From: Paracoccaceae bacterium
GTDB taxonomy: Bacteria > Pseudomonadota > Alphaproteobacteria > Rhodobacterales > Rhodobacteraceae
Direction of reading: 5' to 3'
NCBI GenBank assembly: GCA_902554705.1
Contig: CACDPP010000002.1
Span: 38,072-102,071, forward strand
DNA length: 64,000 nt
Shown: piece after piece, positions 17,687-27,477 of the stretch
Position numbering within the stretch: the stretch's first letter is position 1
Layout: the number at the start of each line of letters is the position of its first letter
Notes under the pieces: model-generated
What the model was told of the DNA's origin: nothing
Seen by the model: the letters and a program-made list of their open reading frames with translations, nothing else
Databases searched by the model: none
Translations under genes and position numbers: made by a program

Positions 17687-18481
17687 ATGCAAAAAAAATT
17701 GACGGTAAAAGATATATTAGGCTCCCGAGGGCAAAGGAAACTTACCGAAATTTATACTCATACGGTGCTAGAAGCTGAAGCCTGTGAGGCAGCTGGCATT
17801 GATATGATTATTACCTCTGAATTAAACGACTACGAGAGAATACGCGCAGCAGCGCCTAACACGTTTTTTACAGTTGGATTAAGTTATGGAGCTCATTTGG
17901 ATGAACATTCAATTTTAAAGAGATCTTTCTATCTAATGAATAAGGGGGCTGATGCGATTTATTGTCCCCAGAGTACACGGTTAATTAAAGCTATTGCAGA
18001 TGAGGGAATTCCTGTAATAGGTCACTCTGGTTTTATACCTTATAAATCAACACACTATGGTGGATTTAAGGCGGCTGGGAAGACTAATTTAGAAGCGAAA
18101 AAAATCCTTTCTGAAATTACCAGAATACAAGAAGCGGGGGCCTTTGCAGTGGAATTAGAGATTGTCCCGTCAAAAGTGGCAACTGAGATATCAAAAGCAG
18201 TCGAAATTTTTCTCATTGGAATGGGAAGTGGTGTTGATTGTGATGCGCAATACTTATTTTCAGAGGATGTTTTGGGTTACAACAAGGGACATATTCCTAG
18301 ACATGCAAAAGTTTACTCCGATCTCCACAAGGATTTTGACGCTTTGCAAAATAAAGCGGTTAAAGCATATTCTAGATTTGCAAATGAAGTTAGGGATTTA
18401 AAGTATCCCTCATCGGAACACGATATCAGTATTGCTAATGAAGAGCTCAATCAATTCTCTAATTTCATAAAAAATAACTGA
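17687..18481 (+). CDS. PanB-like (ketopantoate hydroxymethyltransferase superfamily) protein
   Basis: A 264-residue TIM-barrel protein resembling 3-methyl-2-oxobutanoate hydroxymethyltransferase. Matching blocks are GHSGFIP, HYGGFKAAGKT, AGAFAVELEIVP and IGMGSGVDCDAQ. True PanB needs metal- and substrate-binding residues Asp45, Asp84, Lys112 and Glu114 (E. coli numbering); in my alignment these positions are not conserved, whereas the later Glu181 is (in LEIVP). It is therefore unlikely to make ketopantoate. The ATG chosen has AGGAG 8 bases upstream; a TTG 27 bp earlier is less likely. It follows the desaturase by 43 bp and precedes the sugar transporter. Confidence 0.7.
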   Translation: MQKKLTVKDILGSRGQRKLTEIYTHTVLEAEACEAAGIDMIITSELNDYERIRAAAPNTFFTVGLSYGAHLDEHSILKRSFYLMNKGADAIYCPQSTRLIKAIADEGIPVIGHSGFIPYKSTHYGGFKAAGKTNLEAKKILSEITRIQEAGAFAVELEIVPSKVATEISKAVEIFLIGMGSGVDCDAQYLFSEDVLGYNKGHIPRHAKVYSDLHKDFDALQNKAVKAYSRFANEVRDLKYPSSEHDISIANEELNQFSNFIKNN

Positions 18482-18596
18482 CTAAATTCAGTCAAAAAAT
18501 ATCGAGTATTTTTTCGTTTTATTGCAAAAAAATATTTACTAAATTTTAATCGTTTGGTTTAAAATTTAGGCAAATCATAAATCTTGATATATCGTT

Positions 18597-18621
18597 ATAG
18601 CTATGAGCTATCGAATCGATA
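18597..18621. promoter_or_regulatory. Two overlapping palindromes upstream of the sugar-binding protein gene
   Basis: An inverted repeat ATAGCT-ATG-AGCTAT (18597-18611) runs into a second perfect palindrome, TATCGA-A-TCGATA (18609-18621), about 30 bp before the start of the sugar-binding protein gene. Such sites are the usual size of LacI- or ROK-type operators of sugar transport operons. No regulator gene is adjacent, so the binding protein is unknown. Confidence 0.4.
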
Positions 18622-18648
18622 CTCAAAAAAACAAATTGGGAGGGAAAA

Positions 18649-19644
18649 ATGAAATTAATTAAGTATGGATTAGCGACGCTATTTTCGTTGCAGCTCGCTA
18701 CGACAGCTGTAGCTGCACCAACTGGACAAGATTTAGGAGCAAACTGGTGTTCTGATGTAAAAATGCATTTCTATGCAGGTGGACCTGAAGCTGGAGGCTT
18801 TGCAGGAATAGTGGCTGCAGGAGCAATGAATGCTATTAGGGATACAGGAGCGGACGCTGAGATCATTTATTCAGAATGGGACTTTGAAAAAATGGTTAGG
18901 CAGCTTAGAGAATCTATTGGTTTGGGCGTTGATGCCATTGGAATGATGGGACACCCTGGAGATGATGCTTTAATGCCGCTAGCTAAGCAAGCTGCTGCAA
19001 AAGGTATTCTTATGACTTATCAGAATGTTGATCCAGCCGGAGTTAGAGCAAGATTTGGTGGCGGTTATGTTGGTGCTAATTTAGCAACTCAAGGTAAAGC
19101 CTTAGCTAGAGAAGCCATTAGACAATTTGGCCTTAAAGCCGGTGATCATGCTATTGTAATGGTTCCAATTGGCGATTATGCAAGAGCTCAGCGAGAGGAT
19201 GGTGCGAGAATTGTTTTTGAAGAGCATGGGATGACCGTAACAGTTGTAGATGGTAACCCAGCATATGCATCAGATCCCAATACTGTAATACCAATTTTCA
19301 CGGCTGCGCTCAGCGCCAACCCTAAAACAAAAATAATCGTTCACCCAGGCAGTGATATTATGAATGTTGCCGAGGGTATTGCCAAAGCAGCGGGTTATGG
19401 TCCAAATGAAATCTTGCAGATAGGATTTGATACAAGTCCACAAATCATGACTGCTTTTGAAAAAGGATATGTTCACCTAACTTCAGATCAGCAACCTTTC
19501 TTGCAAGGCTATTTACCTGTTCTGTCTCTTTGTCAAACTGCTGTTCTTGGAACAGGAGCGATCAATCAAGATACTGGGGCCGGTTTTGTTGATACAAACA
19601 ACTACAAGGCAGTTAAAGCTCTTGCGGACGCAGGGTTGAGATAA
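18649..19644 (+). CDS. Periplasmic sugar-binding protein of an ABC transporter
   Basis: A 331-residue solute-binding protein of the LacI-like Peripla_BP_4 (ribose/rhizopine) class. The Sec signal peptide covers about residues 1-22 (MKLIKYGLATLFSLQLATTA, then AVAA-type cleavage site). The mature part shows AGGPEAGGFAG, GMMGHPGDD and IIVHPGSD, typical of pentose or polyol binders. It is preceded by GGGAGG. ATP-binding and permease genes follow, so it captures the substrate in the periplasm. A hairpin right after its stop probably lets it be made in excess over the membrane parts. Confidence 0.88.
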   Translation: MKLIKYGLATLFSLQLATTAVAAPTGQDLGANWCSDVKMHFYAGGPEAGGFAGIVAAGAMNAIRDTGADAEIIYSEWDFEKMVRQLRESIGLGVDAIGMMGHPGDDALMPLAKQAAAKGILMTYQNVDPAGVRARFGGGYVGANLATQGKALAREAIRQFGLKAGDHAIVMVPIGDYARAQREDGARIVFEEHGMTVTVVDGNPAYASDPNTVIPIFTAALSANPKTKIIVHPGSDIMNVAEGIAKAAGYGPNEILQIGFDTSPQIMTAFEKGYVHLTSDQQPFLQGYLPVLSLCQTAVLGTGAINQDTGAGFVDTNNYKAVKALADAGLR

Positions 19645-19653
19645 AAAATTTTT

Positions 19654-19681
19654 ACTGACCCATTTAATTAAGTGGGTCAGT
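19654..19681 (+). terminator. Strong hairpin between binding-protein and ATPase genes
   Basis: A perfect 9-bp stem (ACTGACCCA pairing with TGGGTCAGT) around a 10-base loop starts 10 bp after the binding-protein stop and is followed by ATTTT. It can act as a partial terminator or a 3' stabiliser, the usual way of keeping periplasmic binding protein more abundant than the transporter core. The downstream gene starts only 15 bp later. Confidence 0.6.
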
Positions 19682-19695
19682 ATTTTCGAGGTATT

Positions 19696-20442
19696 ATGGG
19701 TAACATTATAGAATTAAAAAATGTCACAAAGAAATTCGGTGGCATCACAGCACTAAACAAAGCTTCCTTGCATGTTGGGGCAGGGGAAATAGTTGGTCTG
19801 ATAGGTGATAATGGGGCCGGGAAATCCACTCTTATAAAGACCCTGGTGGGAGTTTATTCTCCTGATGAAGGAGAAATATTAATTAGGGATCGGAAGGTTT
19901 CAAGCTGGACCGCGTTAAAAGCACGGGAAGCGGGAATAGAAACTGTTTTCCAAGATAGGGCCTTATGCCCTCAACAATCTATAGTTTGGAATATTTTTAT
20001 GGGAAAAGAGTTGACTTATCCCTTTGGTTTTGTGCGAGAGAAAGAGCAGATAAATGAAGCTAATAGGTTGATCAGAGAAATTGGGTTTACGTCGAAGTTA
20101 ATTAATGCTGATTCTCCTGTAGGCAACTTATCAGGTGGAGAAAGACAGGGTGTAGCAATTGCCAGAGCCATATACAATAATGCTGAATTGATAATACTAG
20201 ATGAGCCAACAAATGCATTGTCATTGAATGAAACTCAAAAAGTTTTTGACTTTGTCAAAAACGTAAAAAAATCAAATAGATCCGTGTTGTTTATAGGACA
20301 CAATATTTACCACGTTTACGATATTTCGGATAGATTTGTAGTTCTTGATCGTGGTGAGGTAGTTCATCAGTTGACAAAAAATGACGTTGCTAGCCCTGAG
20401 GAGCTAATGAAAATAATGCGAGATACAATAGTACAACATTAA
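19696..20442 (+). CDS. Sugar ABC transporter ATP-binding protein
   Basis: A 248-residue ABC ATPase. Walker A is GDNGAGKST (residues 37-45), the signature motif LSGGERQG, and Walker B LIILDEPTNALS; the H-loop histidine is in FIGHNIYHVY. It is a single-domain ATPase, unlike the double-domain RbsA type, as in the FrcA/rhizopine-type systems. I use the ATG preceded by GAGG rather than an upstream GTG that lies within the terminator hairpin. It powers uptake together with the permease 9 bp downstream. Confidence 0.9.
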   Translation: MGNIIELKNVTKKFGGITALNKASLHVGAGEIVGLIGDNGAGKSTLIKTLVGVYSPDEGEILIRDRKVSSWTALKAREAGIETVFQDRALCPQQSIVWNIFMGKELTYPFGFVREKEQINEANRLIREIGFTSKLINADSPVGNLSGGERQGVAIARAIYNNAELIILDEPTNALSLNETQKVFDFVKNVKKSNRSVLFIGHNIYHVYDISDRFVVLDRGEVVHQLTKNDVASPEELMKIMRDTIVQH

Positions 20443-20450
20443 GGTCAGTT

Positions 20451-21428
20451 ATGAAAAAAGAATCATCCGTAATAAATAAAATTTTTCATAAAAATGGTAG
20501 GGCATTTGGCAGTATGGGCTACTTCATAATTTTAATGCTGATTTTCCTTATTGGTGCTCCAGAAGCTTGGCTAAGGCCAAATTTACATCAATCTGTTTTT
20601 GTAATGATGCCAACTCTTATATTTTTGGTAATTCCACTAGTGTTTCTAGTAGCCTCTGGGGAAATTGACCTTTCCTTTGCTTCTACCTATGCATTGGCAG
20701 CATATATTTTTTCTATTCTAGTAAAGTCAGGAATAGACCCAGCCGTCGCAATTTTAGCTGGGGTTATTAGCGGCGCTGTAGTTGGTGCTCTGGTTGGCGC
20801 GCTAATAGTTTATGGACGCTTATCTTCGTTGGTCGCTTCATTAGGAGTTTTATTTCTTCTAAGAGGTCTTATTTTGGTATTAACGGAGAGCCGCTCAATT
20901 ACTATGATGGATGAGTTAGAAAACCATTGGGTTTATCATCTTTTAGTTGGAAATTTTTATGGCTTCCCAATGCAAATGATCTGGGCGCTAGCATTCGTAA
21001 TCTTTAGCTATTATTTATTCAACAAACATGTCTTTGGTATTCATATCCATCACGTCGGTGATAATTATGTAAGTGCTGAGCAAATGGGCATTAATGTTAA
21101 AGCTGTGAAAATAAAAGCATTTATGTTTGTTGGATTGGGGGCAGGCATAGCTGGTATTTTTACCACTCTAATAACCTATTCTTTTTTCCCAACTCAAGGA
21201 TTTGGATATTTGTTATTAGCTCTAGCAGCAGTGTTTGTCGGGGGAACGCCTTATTGGGGTGGTCTTGGAACAATAGCAGGAGCAGTGTTTGGAGTAGGGG
21301 TAATTGCCTATATGGAAGTCGGAGTTATAGCAGTGGGAATGAGTGGTGTTTGGCGCCAGTTTTTTAATGGTTTGATTATTCTATTAGCCCTTCTAGGGCA
21401 TAGATTACATGGAGACAGGGTCCGTTAA
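20451..21428 (+). CDS. Sugar ABC transporter permease
   Basis: A 325-residue inner-membrane permease of the BPD_transp_2 (ribose/xylose/fructose) class with about eight to ten predicted membrane spans. The conserved stretches VASGEIDLSFAS and GDNYVSAEQMGI are typical of this class; the latter includes the EAA-like cytoplasmic loop. The single permease probably works as a homodimer. It begins 9 bp after the ATPase gene and is followed by a GH4 glycosidase, so the imported sugar may be a glycoside or disaccharide. Confidence 0.9.
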   Translation: MKKESSVINKIFHKNGRAFGSMGYFIILMLIFLIGAPEAWLRPNLHQSVFVMMPTLIFLVIPLVFLVASGEIDLSFASTYALAAYIFSILVKSGIDPAVAILAGVISGAVVGALVGALIVYGRLSSLVASLGVLFLLRGLILVLTESRSITMMDELENHWVYHLLVGNFYGFPMQMIWALAFVIFSYYLFNKHVFGIHIHHVGDNYVSAEQMGINVKAVKIKAFMFVGLGAGIAGIFTTLITYSFFPTQGFGYLLLALAAVFVGGTPYWGGLGTIAGAVFGVGVIAYMEVGVIAVGMSGVWRQFFNGLIILLALLGHRLHGDRVR

Positions 21429-21494
21429 AGTGGATAGCTGTTATCTAAAACTATTTTAAAAAGTCAAATTTACCTAGAAGAGTAGGTTTCGAAA

Positions 21495-22811
21495 GTGAAA
21501 AAAATAGTACTAATAGGTGCAGGCAGTGCAGTGTTTGGGTTGGGAACAATCAATGATATTTTCCAGTCAGAGACTTTGGACGGTTCAACGATTGTACTTC
21601 ATGACATAAACGAAAGCTCACTTAAAAAAATAGCTGAAGCTGCTGAAAAATTTAGGGCTGAATATAATTTGAACTTTTTAATTAGGCCCGTGTCAGACCG
21701 ACGTGAGGCGTTAAAGGATGCTGACTTTTGTGTAATTTCCATTGAAGTTGGTCATAGATTTGACCTTTGGGATATGGATTGGAAAATACCGCTGCAATTT
21801 GGCTTTAAGCAAATCTATGGAGAGAATGGTGGCCCTGGCGGTTTATTTCACTCTCTACGTATAATTCCACCAATACTTGCGATTTGTGCAGACATCCAAG
21901 AAATTTGCCCAGAAGCATTTGTATTCAATTATTCAAACCCTATGCAACGTATCTGTCACTCGGTTATGACTAAGTTTCCTCAACTTAAATTTATTGGTTT
22001 ATGCCATGAAATTTATTCCATGGAAGTGCAATTGCCCTTGCTCCTTAACACTGATCGATCAAATATCAATTTTAGAGCAGGGGGCCTTAATCATTTGAGC
22101 ATACTTGTTAATGCAAATTTCAAGGATACTGGTAAGGATGCATATCCAATAATACATGAAAAATTTGAGGAATTTTATTCAAATTATGAAAACATATATG
22201 ATAATTATCATCACTCTAAGCCCGGCGGTGAAAGGGGCGTATTTTTCCAGCTTTACCAAAAGTATGGTTTTTTACCGATAACTGTTGATAGTCATTTAGG
22301 AGAGTACCTGAGTTGGGGTCATAGTGTTGCAGATCACGATGGAATTAACGAATTCTACACAAATTACAAAAAAAAGTGCATGAGTTTTTCAGAAGCAGAA
22401 AGTCAATACGCGAAGTTTTTCAATCTAGAAAAGAGATCACACGAACGAATAATACCGATTTTAGAGGCCATTTTGGAAGATGAGAATTCTGAAGAAGCGG
22501 CCGTCAATATTCCAAACAACGGTTGTATAAATGATTTACCAGAAGATATAGTTGTTGAAGTTCCCGCAAAAATTAATTCATCAGGAGTTCATGGAATAAG
22601 GCTCAATAATTATCCAAGGGCATTTTGTTCTCTTTTAAACAGTCAGGTAGGCTGTATTCGTATGACAACTGAAGCTGTTTTAAATCAGTCAAAAAGCGAT
22701 GCTTATTTTGCACTGCTTGCGGATCCAGTTGTAGACGACGCAAGAACAGCTGAGAAGCTACTTGATACTATGATAGAACTTCAGAATGATTATTTGGGAT
22801 ATCTCAATTAG
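21495..22811 (+). CDS. Glycoside hydrolase family 4 protein (alpha-galactosidase/glucosidase type)
   Basis: A 438-residue NAD- and metal-dependent GH4 enzyme. The N-terminal Rossmann motif is VLIGAGSAVFG. The substrate-binding NYSNPM motif and the metal-binding GLCHE (Cys and His ligands) are present, together with FRAGGLNH. GH4 enzymes cleave O-glycosides by oxidation, elimination and reduction at C3. The start is GTG. It is the last gene of the ABC operon and probably hydrolyses the imported glycoside in the cytoplasm. Linkage and sugar are undetermined. Confidence 0.88.
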   Translation: MKKIVLIGAGSAVFGLGTINDIFQSETLDGSTIVLHDINESSLKKIAEAAEKFRAEYNLNFLIRPVSDRREALKDADFCVISIEVGHRFDLWDMDWKIPLQFGFKQIYGENGGPGGLFHSLRIIPPILAICADIQEICPEAFVFNYSNPMQRICHSVMTKFPQLKFIGLCHEIYSMEVQLPLLLNTDRSNINFRAGGLNHLSILVNANFKDTGKDAYPIIHEKFEEFYSNYENIYDNYHHSKPGGERGVFFQLYQKYGFLPITVDSHLGEYLSWGHSVADHDGINEFYTNYKKKCMSFSEAESQYAKFFNLEKRSHERIIPILEAILEDENSEEAAVNIPNNGCINDLPEDIVVEVPAKINSSGVHGIRLNNYPRAFCSLLNSQVGCIRMTTEAVLNQSKSDAYFALLADPVVDDARTAEKLLDTMIELQNDYLGYLN

Positions 22812-22849
22812 CGATATCGATAAGTTTTATGAGTTTATTGTTGAAATCG

Positions 22850-25800
22850 CTAATTTTGTAACGGTTTAACTTCTATTTCACCTTCGGCATAAGATTGAAT
22901 GGCTAATGCGGCTGCATTTGCCGCTGCTGCAGTTGTAAAATATGGTATTTTGTCAAATAGGGCTACTGACCTAATATCTCGGCTGTCTCTGATAGATTGT
23001 ACGCCTTCAGTAGTATTCATAACCAATGAAATCTCGTTATTTTTCATACGATCTACGATGTTGGGACGACCTTCATGAACTTTGTTTACTATGTCACAAT
23101 TTATCCCATCTTTTTGAATAAATTCGGCTGTTCCTCTTGTCGCAACCAAATCAAAACCAATTTCTGTTAGAAGTCTGGCTGTTTCTAAAAGAAGTGGCGT
23201 TTTATCATTATCTTTAATGGAAAAGAAAACTTTTCCAGATGTGGGAAGGTTCATTCCAGCACCAAGCTGAGCTTTTAAAAATGCTCTTGCAAAGTTTCTA
23301 TCCCATCCCATAACCTCACCTGTTGAACGCATTTCGGGACCTAATATTGTATCAACTCCGGGAAATCGTGCAAACGGCATGACGGCTTCTTTGACACTAA
23401 ACCAGGGCATATTGGGGTCGGCTAGTGTCATAGGATCCGTTTTTGGTAATTTTTCGTGAAAACCAACCTGCTTGTAAGGTTCTCTTTCGGAAAAATCTGA
23501 CAATTTTTCGCCGGCCATGAGCCGTGCTGCGATAGAAGCAATTGCACTGTCAGTTGCTTTAGCAACAAAAGGAACTGTTCTGGAAGCTCTAGGGTTTACT
23601 TCGATTAAATAAACCTCTTCATCTTTTACGGCGAATTGTACATTCATTAGACCTACGACGTTAAGTCCAATTGCGAGAGCTTTGGTCTGCACTTCTAGCT
23701 CTTCAATTACTTTTTGAGAAAGAGAGTAGGGAGGTAATGAACAAGCACTGTCTCCAGAATGCACACCTGCTTCTTCTATATGTTGCATTATCCCGGCAAT
23801 ATGCACATCTGTCCCATCACATAGGGCATCTACATCGCATTCTACGGCTCCAGAAAGATATCCATCCAGTAGAACTGGACTTGAACCAGATACAACAACT
23901 GCATTGTTAATGTACTTTTCAAGTTGGTTTTGGTTATGAACGATCTCCATTGCTCTGCCGCCAAGTACGTATGAAGGACGAATGACTAGCGGGAAACCAA
24001 TTTGATCAGCAATTTGCATGGCTTCGCTGCCAGTTGAAGCAATTCCATTGTTTGGTTGTTTAAGTTGGAGTTTATTCACTAACGCTTGGAAACGCTCCCT
24101 GTCTTCAGCTAAGTCAATAGCATCAGGTGATGTTCCCAGAATAGGAATACCTTGCTCTTCCAAAGCTTTTGCTAGCTTAAGTGGCGTCTGCCCTCCGAAT
24201 TGGACTATTACGCCATGAAGAGTACCGCTGCGCTGCTCTACATTAAGTATTTCCATAACATGCTCAAAGGTCAGCGGCTCGAAATATAGGCGGTCTGATG
24301 TATCGTAGTCTGTTGATACGGTCTCTGGATTGCAATTAACCATAATAGTCTCATAGCCAACGTCAGTCAGAGCAAAACATGCGTGACAACAGCAATAATC
24401 AAACTCTATTCCCTGGCCAATTCGGTTAGGCCCTCCACCAAGTATTACCACCTTCTTTTCTGCTGATGGTCGTGCTTCGCATTCCACATCACCGAGCATA
24501 GGAGCCTCATAGGTTGAATACATATATGGGGTTTGTGCCTCAAATTCTGCAGCACAAGTATCAATTCTTTTAAATACCGTGGTTATTCCAAGATCATGAC
24601 GTTTTTTTCTAACGTCTAATTCAGATGAACCAGTAATTTTAGCTAAGCGTGCGTCGGTAAACCCTAGCATTTTCAAATTTCTTAGATCTTCTGCTGAAGA
24701 TGGTAATCCTGTTTTTCGGATGCTTTCTTCTGTATCAACAATTTCTCTGATGCGTTCAATAAACCAGGGATCATACATCGTAACGGCTTGGATATCATCG
24801 TTTCCAATCCCCAAGCGCATTGCCTGGGCGATCGTTAATATTCTATCGGGAGTTTGTTTGCTCAAAGCGTTTATGATTGACGAAGTATCCTCAGAACCTG
24901 GTATTTCTATTTCATCGAAACCGGTAAGGCCTGTTTCTAAAGATGCTAAGGCTTTTTGCAAACTTTCATGGAAGGTTCTGCCAATTGACATCACTTCGCC
25001 AACGGATTTCATAGCAGTTGTAAGGTAAGGTTTAGACCCTGGAAATTTTTCGAATGCAAATCTTGGTATTTTAGTTACGACGTAGTCAATCGTTGGCTCA
25101 AAAGAAGCAGGCGTTAATTTCGTTATATCGTTGTCTAACTCGTCCAAAGTATAACCAACGGCCAATTTAGCGGCAATTTTCGCAATGGGAAAACCGGTTG
25201 CTTTTGAGGCAAGTGCTGAGGATCTAGAAACTCTTGGGTTCATCTCAATCACGACCATCCGTCCGTCTTTTGGGTTCACTGCCCACTGAACATTAGATCC
25301 GCCAGTTTCAACGCCAATTTCCCTTAAAACAGAGATGGAGCCGTTTCGCATAATTTGATATTCTTTATCGGTTAGAGTTAGCGCTGGTGCAACGGTAATT
25401 GAATCGCCAGTATGAACGCCCATAGGGTCAACGTTTTCGATTGCACAAACGATAATCGCATTGTCTGCTTTGTCACGAACAACTTCCATTTCAAACTCTT
25501 TCCAGCCAAGTAAGGATTCATCGACTAGAATTTGATTCACGGGTGATGCGTCCATTCCAGTACGGCAGAAGTGCTCATAGTCAGCCCGATTGTATGCCAC
25601 ACCGCCTCCTGTACCACCTAACGTAAAAGCTGGTCTGATAATTGCGGGCAGCCCAATCATATCTAGTGAGTTCAGAGCAATTTGAACGCCTTCGTTTAGG
25701 TTCGCTGTTCCGTCTGAATTTTTTGGGGCAGTAACGATAGTAGCTTTTGGGTTTTCGAGTCCTAATCTATCCATGGCTTCGCGGAATAATTTTCTATCCT

Positions 25801-26179
25801 CAGCCATTTCTATAGCGTCGCGTTTTGCTCCAATCATTTCGACATTAAATTTGTCCAAAACGCCCATAGACTCTAACTCAAGTGCGGTATTGAGGCCTGT
25901 TTGACCACCCATGGTGGGCAACAGAGCGTCGGGCCTCTCCTTTTCAATGATTTTGGAAACGACTTCTGCGGTAATAGGCTCGATATAAGTAGCATCGGCT
26001 AATTCTGGATCTGTCATTATTGTAGCTGGATTAGAGTTAACAAGTATTACTCGATAATCTTCTTCTCTGAGTGCCTTGCATGCTTGCGCTCCAGAATAAT
26101 CAAACTCACAGGCTTGCCCAATTACAATAGGGCCAGCACCAATAATCATTATAGATTTGATATCCGTTCTCTTAGGCAT
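22850..26179 (-). CDS. carB: Carbamoyl phosphate synthase large subunit
   Basis: Carbamoyl phosphate synthetase large chain, 1109 residues from the ATG giving [17 protein letters not shown], the universal CarB N-terminus; an upstream in-frame ATG would add 24 non-conserved residues. The two ATP-grasp halves (residues about 1-400 and 560-940) and the C-terminal MGS-like allosteric domain (about 960-1109) are complete. With the glutaminase subunit CarA it makes carbamoyl phosphate for pyrimidines and arginine; carA is not adjacent, as is frequent in alphaproteobacteria. A 7-bp inverted repeat lies in the divergent promoter region shared with pabB. Confidence 0.97.
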   Translation of the reverse strand: MPKRTDIKSIMIIGAGPIVIGQACEFDYSGAQACKALREEDYRVILVNSNPATIMTDPELADATYIEPITAEVVSKIIEKERPDALLPTMGGQTGLNTALELESMGVLDKFNVEMIGAKRDAIEMAEDRKLFREAMDRLGLENPKATIVTAPKNSDGTANLNEGVQIALNSLDMIGLPAIIRPAFTLGGTGGGVAYNRADYEHFCRTGMDASPVNQILVDESLLGWKEFEMEVVRDKADNAIIVCAIENVDPMGVHTGDSITVAPALTLTDKEYQIMRNGSISVLREIGVETGGSNVQWAVNPKDGRMVVIEMNPRVSRSSALASKATGFPIAKIAAKLAVGYTLDELDNDITKLTPASFEPTIDYVVTKIPRFAFEKFPGSKPYLTTAMKSVGEVMSIGRTFHESLQKALASLETGLTGFDEIEIPGSEDTSSIINALSKQTPDRILTIAQAMRLGIGNDDIQAVTMYDPWFIERIREIVDTEESIRKTGLPSSAEDLRNLKMLGFTDARLAKITGSSELDVRKKRHDLGITTVFKRIDTCAAEFEAQTPYMYSTYEAPMLGDVECEARPSAEKKVVILGGGPNRIGQGIEFDYCCCHACFALTDVGYETIMVNCNPETVSTDYDTSDRLYFEPLTFEHVMEILNVEQRSGTLHGVIVQFGGQTPLKLAKALEEQGIPILGTSPDAIDLAEDRERFQALVNKLQLKQPNNGIASTGSEAMQIADQIGFPLVIRPSYVLGGRAMEIVHNQNQLEKYINNAVVVSGSSPVLLDGYLSGAVECDVDALCDGTDVHIAGIMQHIEEAGVHSGDSACSLPPYSLSQKVIEELEVQTKALAIGLNVVGLMNVQFAVKDEEVYLIEVNPRASRTVPFVAKATDSAIASIAARLMAGEKLSDFSEREPYKQVGFHEKLPKTDPMTLADPNMPWFSVKEAVMPFARFPGVDTILGPEMRSTGEVMGWDRNFARAFLKAQLGAGMNLPTSGKVFFSIKDNDKTPLLLETARLLTEIGFDLVATRGTAEFIQKDGINCDIVNKVHEGRPNIVDRMKNNEISLVMNTTEGVQSIRDSRDIRSVALFDKIPYFTTAAAANAAALAIQSYAEGEIEVKPLQN

Positions 26180-26310
26180 TCTTCTTTTTCTAAATCTTAG
26201 CAGTATTGGTGGATCATGCTTGAGCAAATTGTCATGGGTTATAGTGGACATTACTTTTGGTGCAAGAGGTATCGTAAATTTTCGAAAAATATCCGGTTTC
26301 AGACCTGTAA

Positions 26311-26332
26311 TATAGCCGCAACCAAGGCTATA
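26311..26332. promoter_or_regulatory. Inverted repeat in the carB-pabB divergent region
   Basis: TATAGCC and GGCTATA form a perfect 7-bp inverted repeat with an 8-base spacer in the intergenic region between carB and pabB. It could be an operator for either gene. Nothing identifies the regulator. Confidence 0.3.
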
Positions 26333-26361
26333 AGTTTATGGTAAAACTAAAGGCATAAATT

Positions 26362-27477
26362 TTGAAAATCCATTTTGATACAGCGCCAAAGACGAACCTC
26401 CATTGGTTTAAAAACCCTGTGAAAATTATTAAGGCGTGTCATCCCGCTGAAGTCAGTATTGCTTTAGAAGAGCTTCAAAAATTTTTGGGTAAGGGATATT
26501 GGATAGCTGGGCTAGCTTCCTATGAGCTGTCATATGCTTTGGAGCCAAAACTTTCCTACTTAGCTCATTCAAGCCAGACCATTCCTCTTATTCAGTTTGG
26601 TGTTTTCGATGGGCCAAGTAGATTAAGTTTAGCAAATTCTTCTTACTCAATATCTTCTTTTGTTTCAGATTGGGATGAAACGCAGTATAAAGAGGCCTTT
26701 GATCAAGTTTTAGCTTATATCGAAGCAGGTGATATTTATCAGGCCAATCTAACATTTAGTCTATTTGCTGATTTCGAAGGTGACCCTTGGACATTCTATA
26801 AAGATCTACAATTAAAACAGAAAGTTAAACATGGTGCTTTTGTTGACTTGGATAGTGAAATATCCATTCTTTCGAGATCTCCAGAATTATTTTTTAAGAC
26901 TGATAGTGAGATGAATATTTCCACTAGGCCTATGAAGGGTACACAGCCACGCGATCTAGATGCTGAAAAAGATAAACAAAATTTAAAATTCCTAAAAAAT
27001 GATATTAAAAATCGTGCTGAAAATCTTATGATCGTGGATTTGTTACGGAACGATATTTCGAGAATAAGCAAAGTTGGAACGGTTAAGGTGCCAGAACTGT
27101 ATAGAGTGGAGACTTATGAAACTGTTCACCAAATGACGTCGTTAATTATTGGTGAAATGAATAAAAAAACAACAATAACTGAGTTGTTTGCAGCGCTCTT
27201 CCCGTGTGGCTCGATAACAGGTGCTCCAAAAATCCGGGCAATGGAGATAATACATGAGTTGGAAAAACGACCTCGCGATATCTATTGTGGAACGATTGGG
27301 TGGATGGCTCCCGATGGAAGTTCTGAGTTCAATGTAGCTATCCGAACTTTATTGATGCAAAATGGAAAAGCAGTATTGAATGTTGGTGGTGGAGTTGTTT
27401 TTGATAGCACTTCACATTCTGAATACGAGGAAGCACTTTGGAAATCCCGATTTACTCAGATATCCGAGAAGACCTAG
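26362..27477 (+). CDS. pabB: Aminodeoxychorismate synthase component I
   Basis: A 371-residue chorismate-binding enzyme. The core motifs IEAGDIYQANLT, MKGTQPR, ENLMIVDLLRNDISR, PCGSITGAPK and CGTIGW match the PabB/TrpE/MenF fold, and the short length and order point to PabB, which makes 4-amino-4-deoxychorismate for folate. The start is a TTG with AAAGG upstream. The 3' end overlaps the next gene by 40 bp, and that gene encodes the lyase for the next step. PabA is not nearby. Confidence 0.92.
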   Translation: MKIHFDTAPKTNLHWFKNPVKIIKACHPAEVSIALEELQKFLGKGYWIAGLASYELSYALEPKLSYLAHSSQTIPLIQFGVFDGPSRLSLANSSYSISSFVSDWDETQYKEAFDQVLAYIEAGDIYQANLTFSLFADFEGDPWTFYKDLQLKQKVKHGAFVDLDSEISILSRSPELFFKTDSEMNISTRPMKGTQPRDLDAEKDKQNLKFLKNDIKNRAENLMIVDLLRNDISRISKVGTVKVPELYRVETYETVHQMTSLIIGEMNKKTTITELFAALFPCGSITGAPKIRAMEIIHELEKRPRDIYCGTIGWMAPDGSSEFNVAIRTLLMQNGKAVLNVGGGVVFDSTSHSEYEEALWKSRFTQISEKT

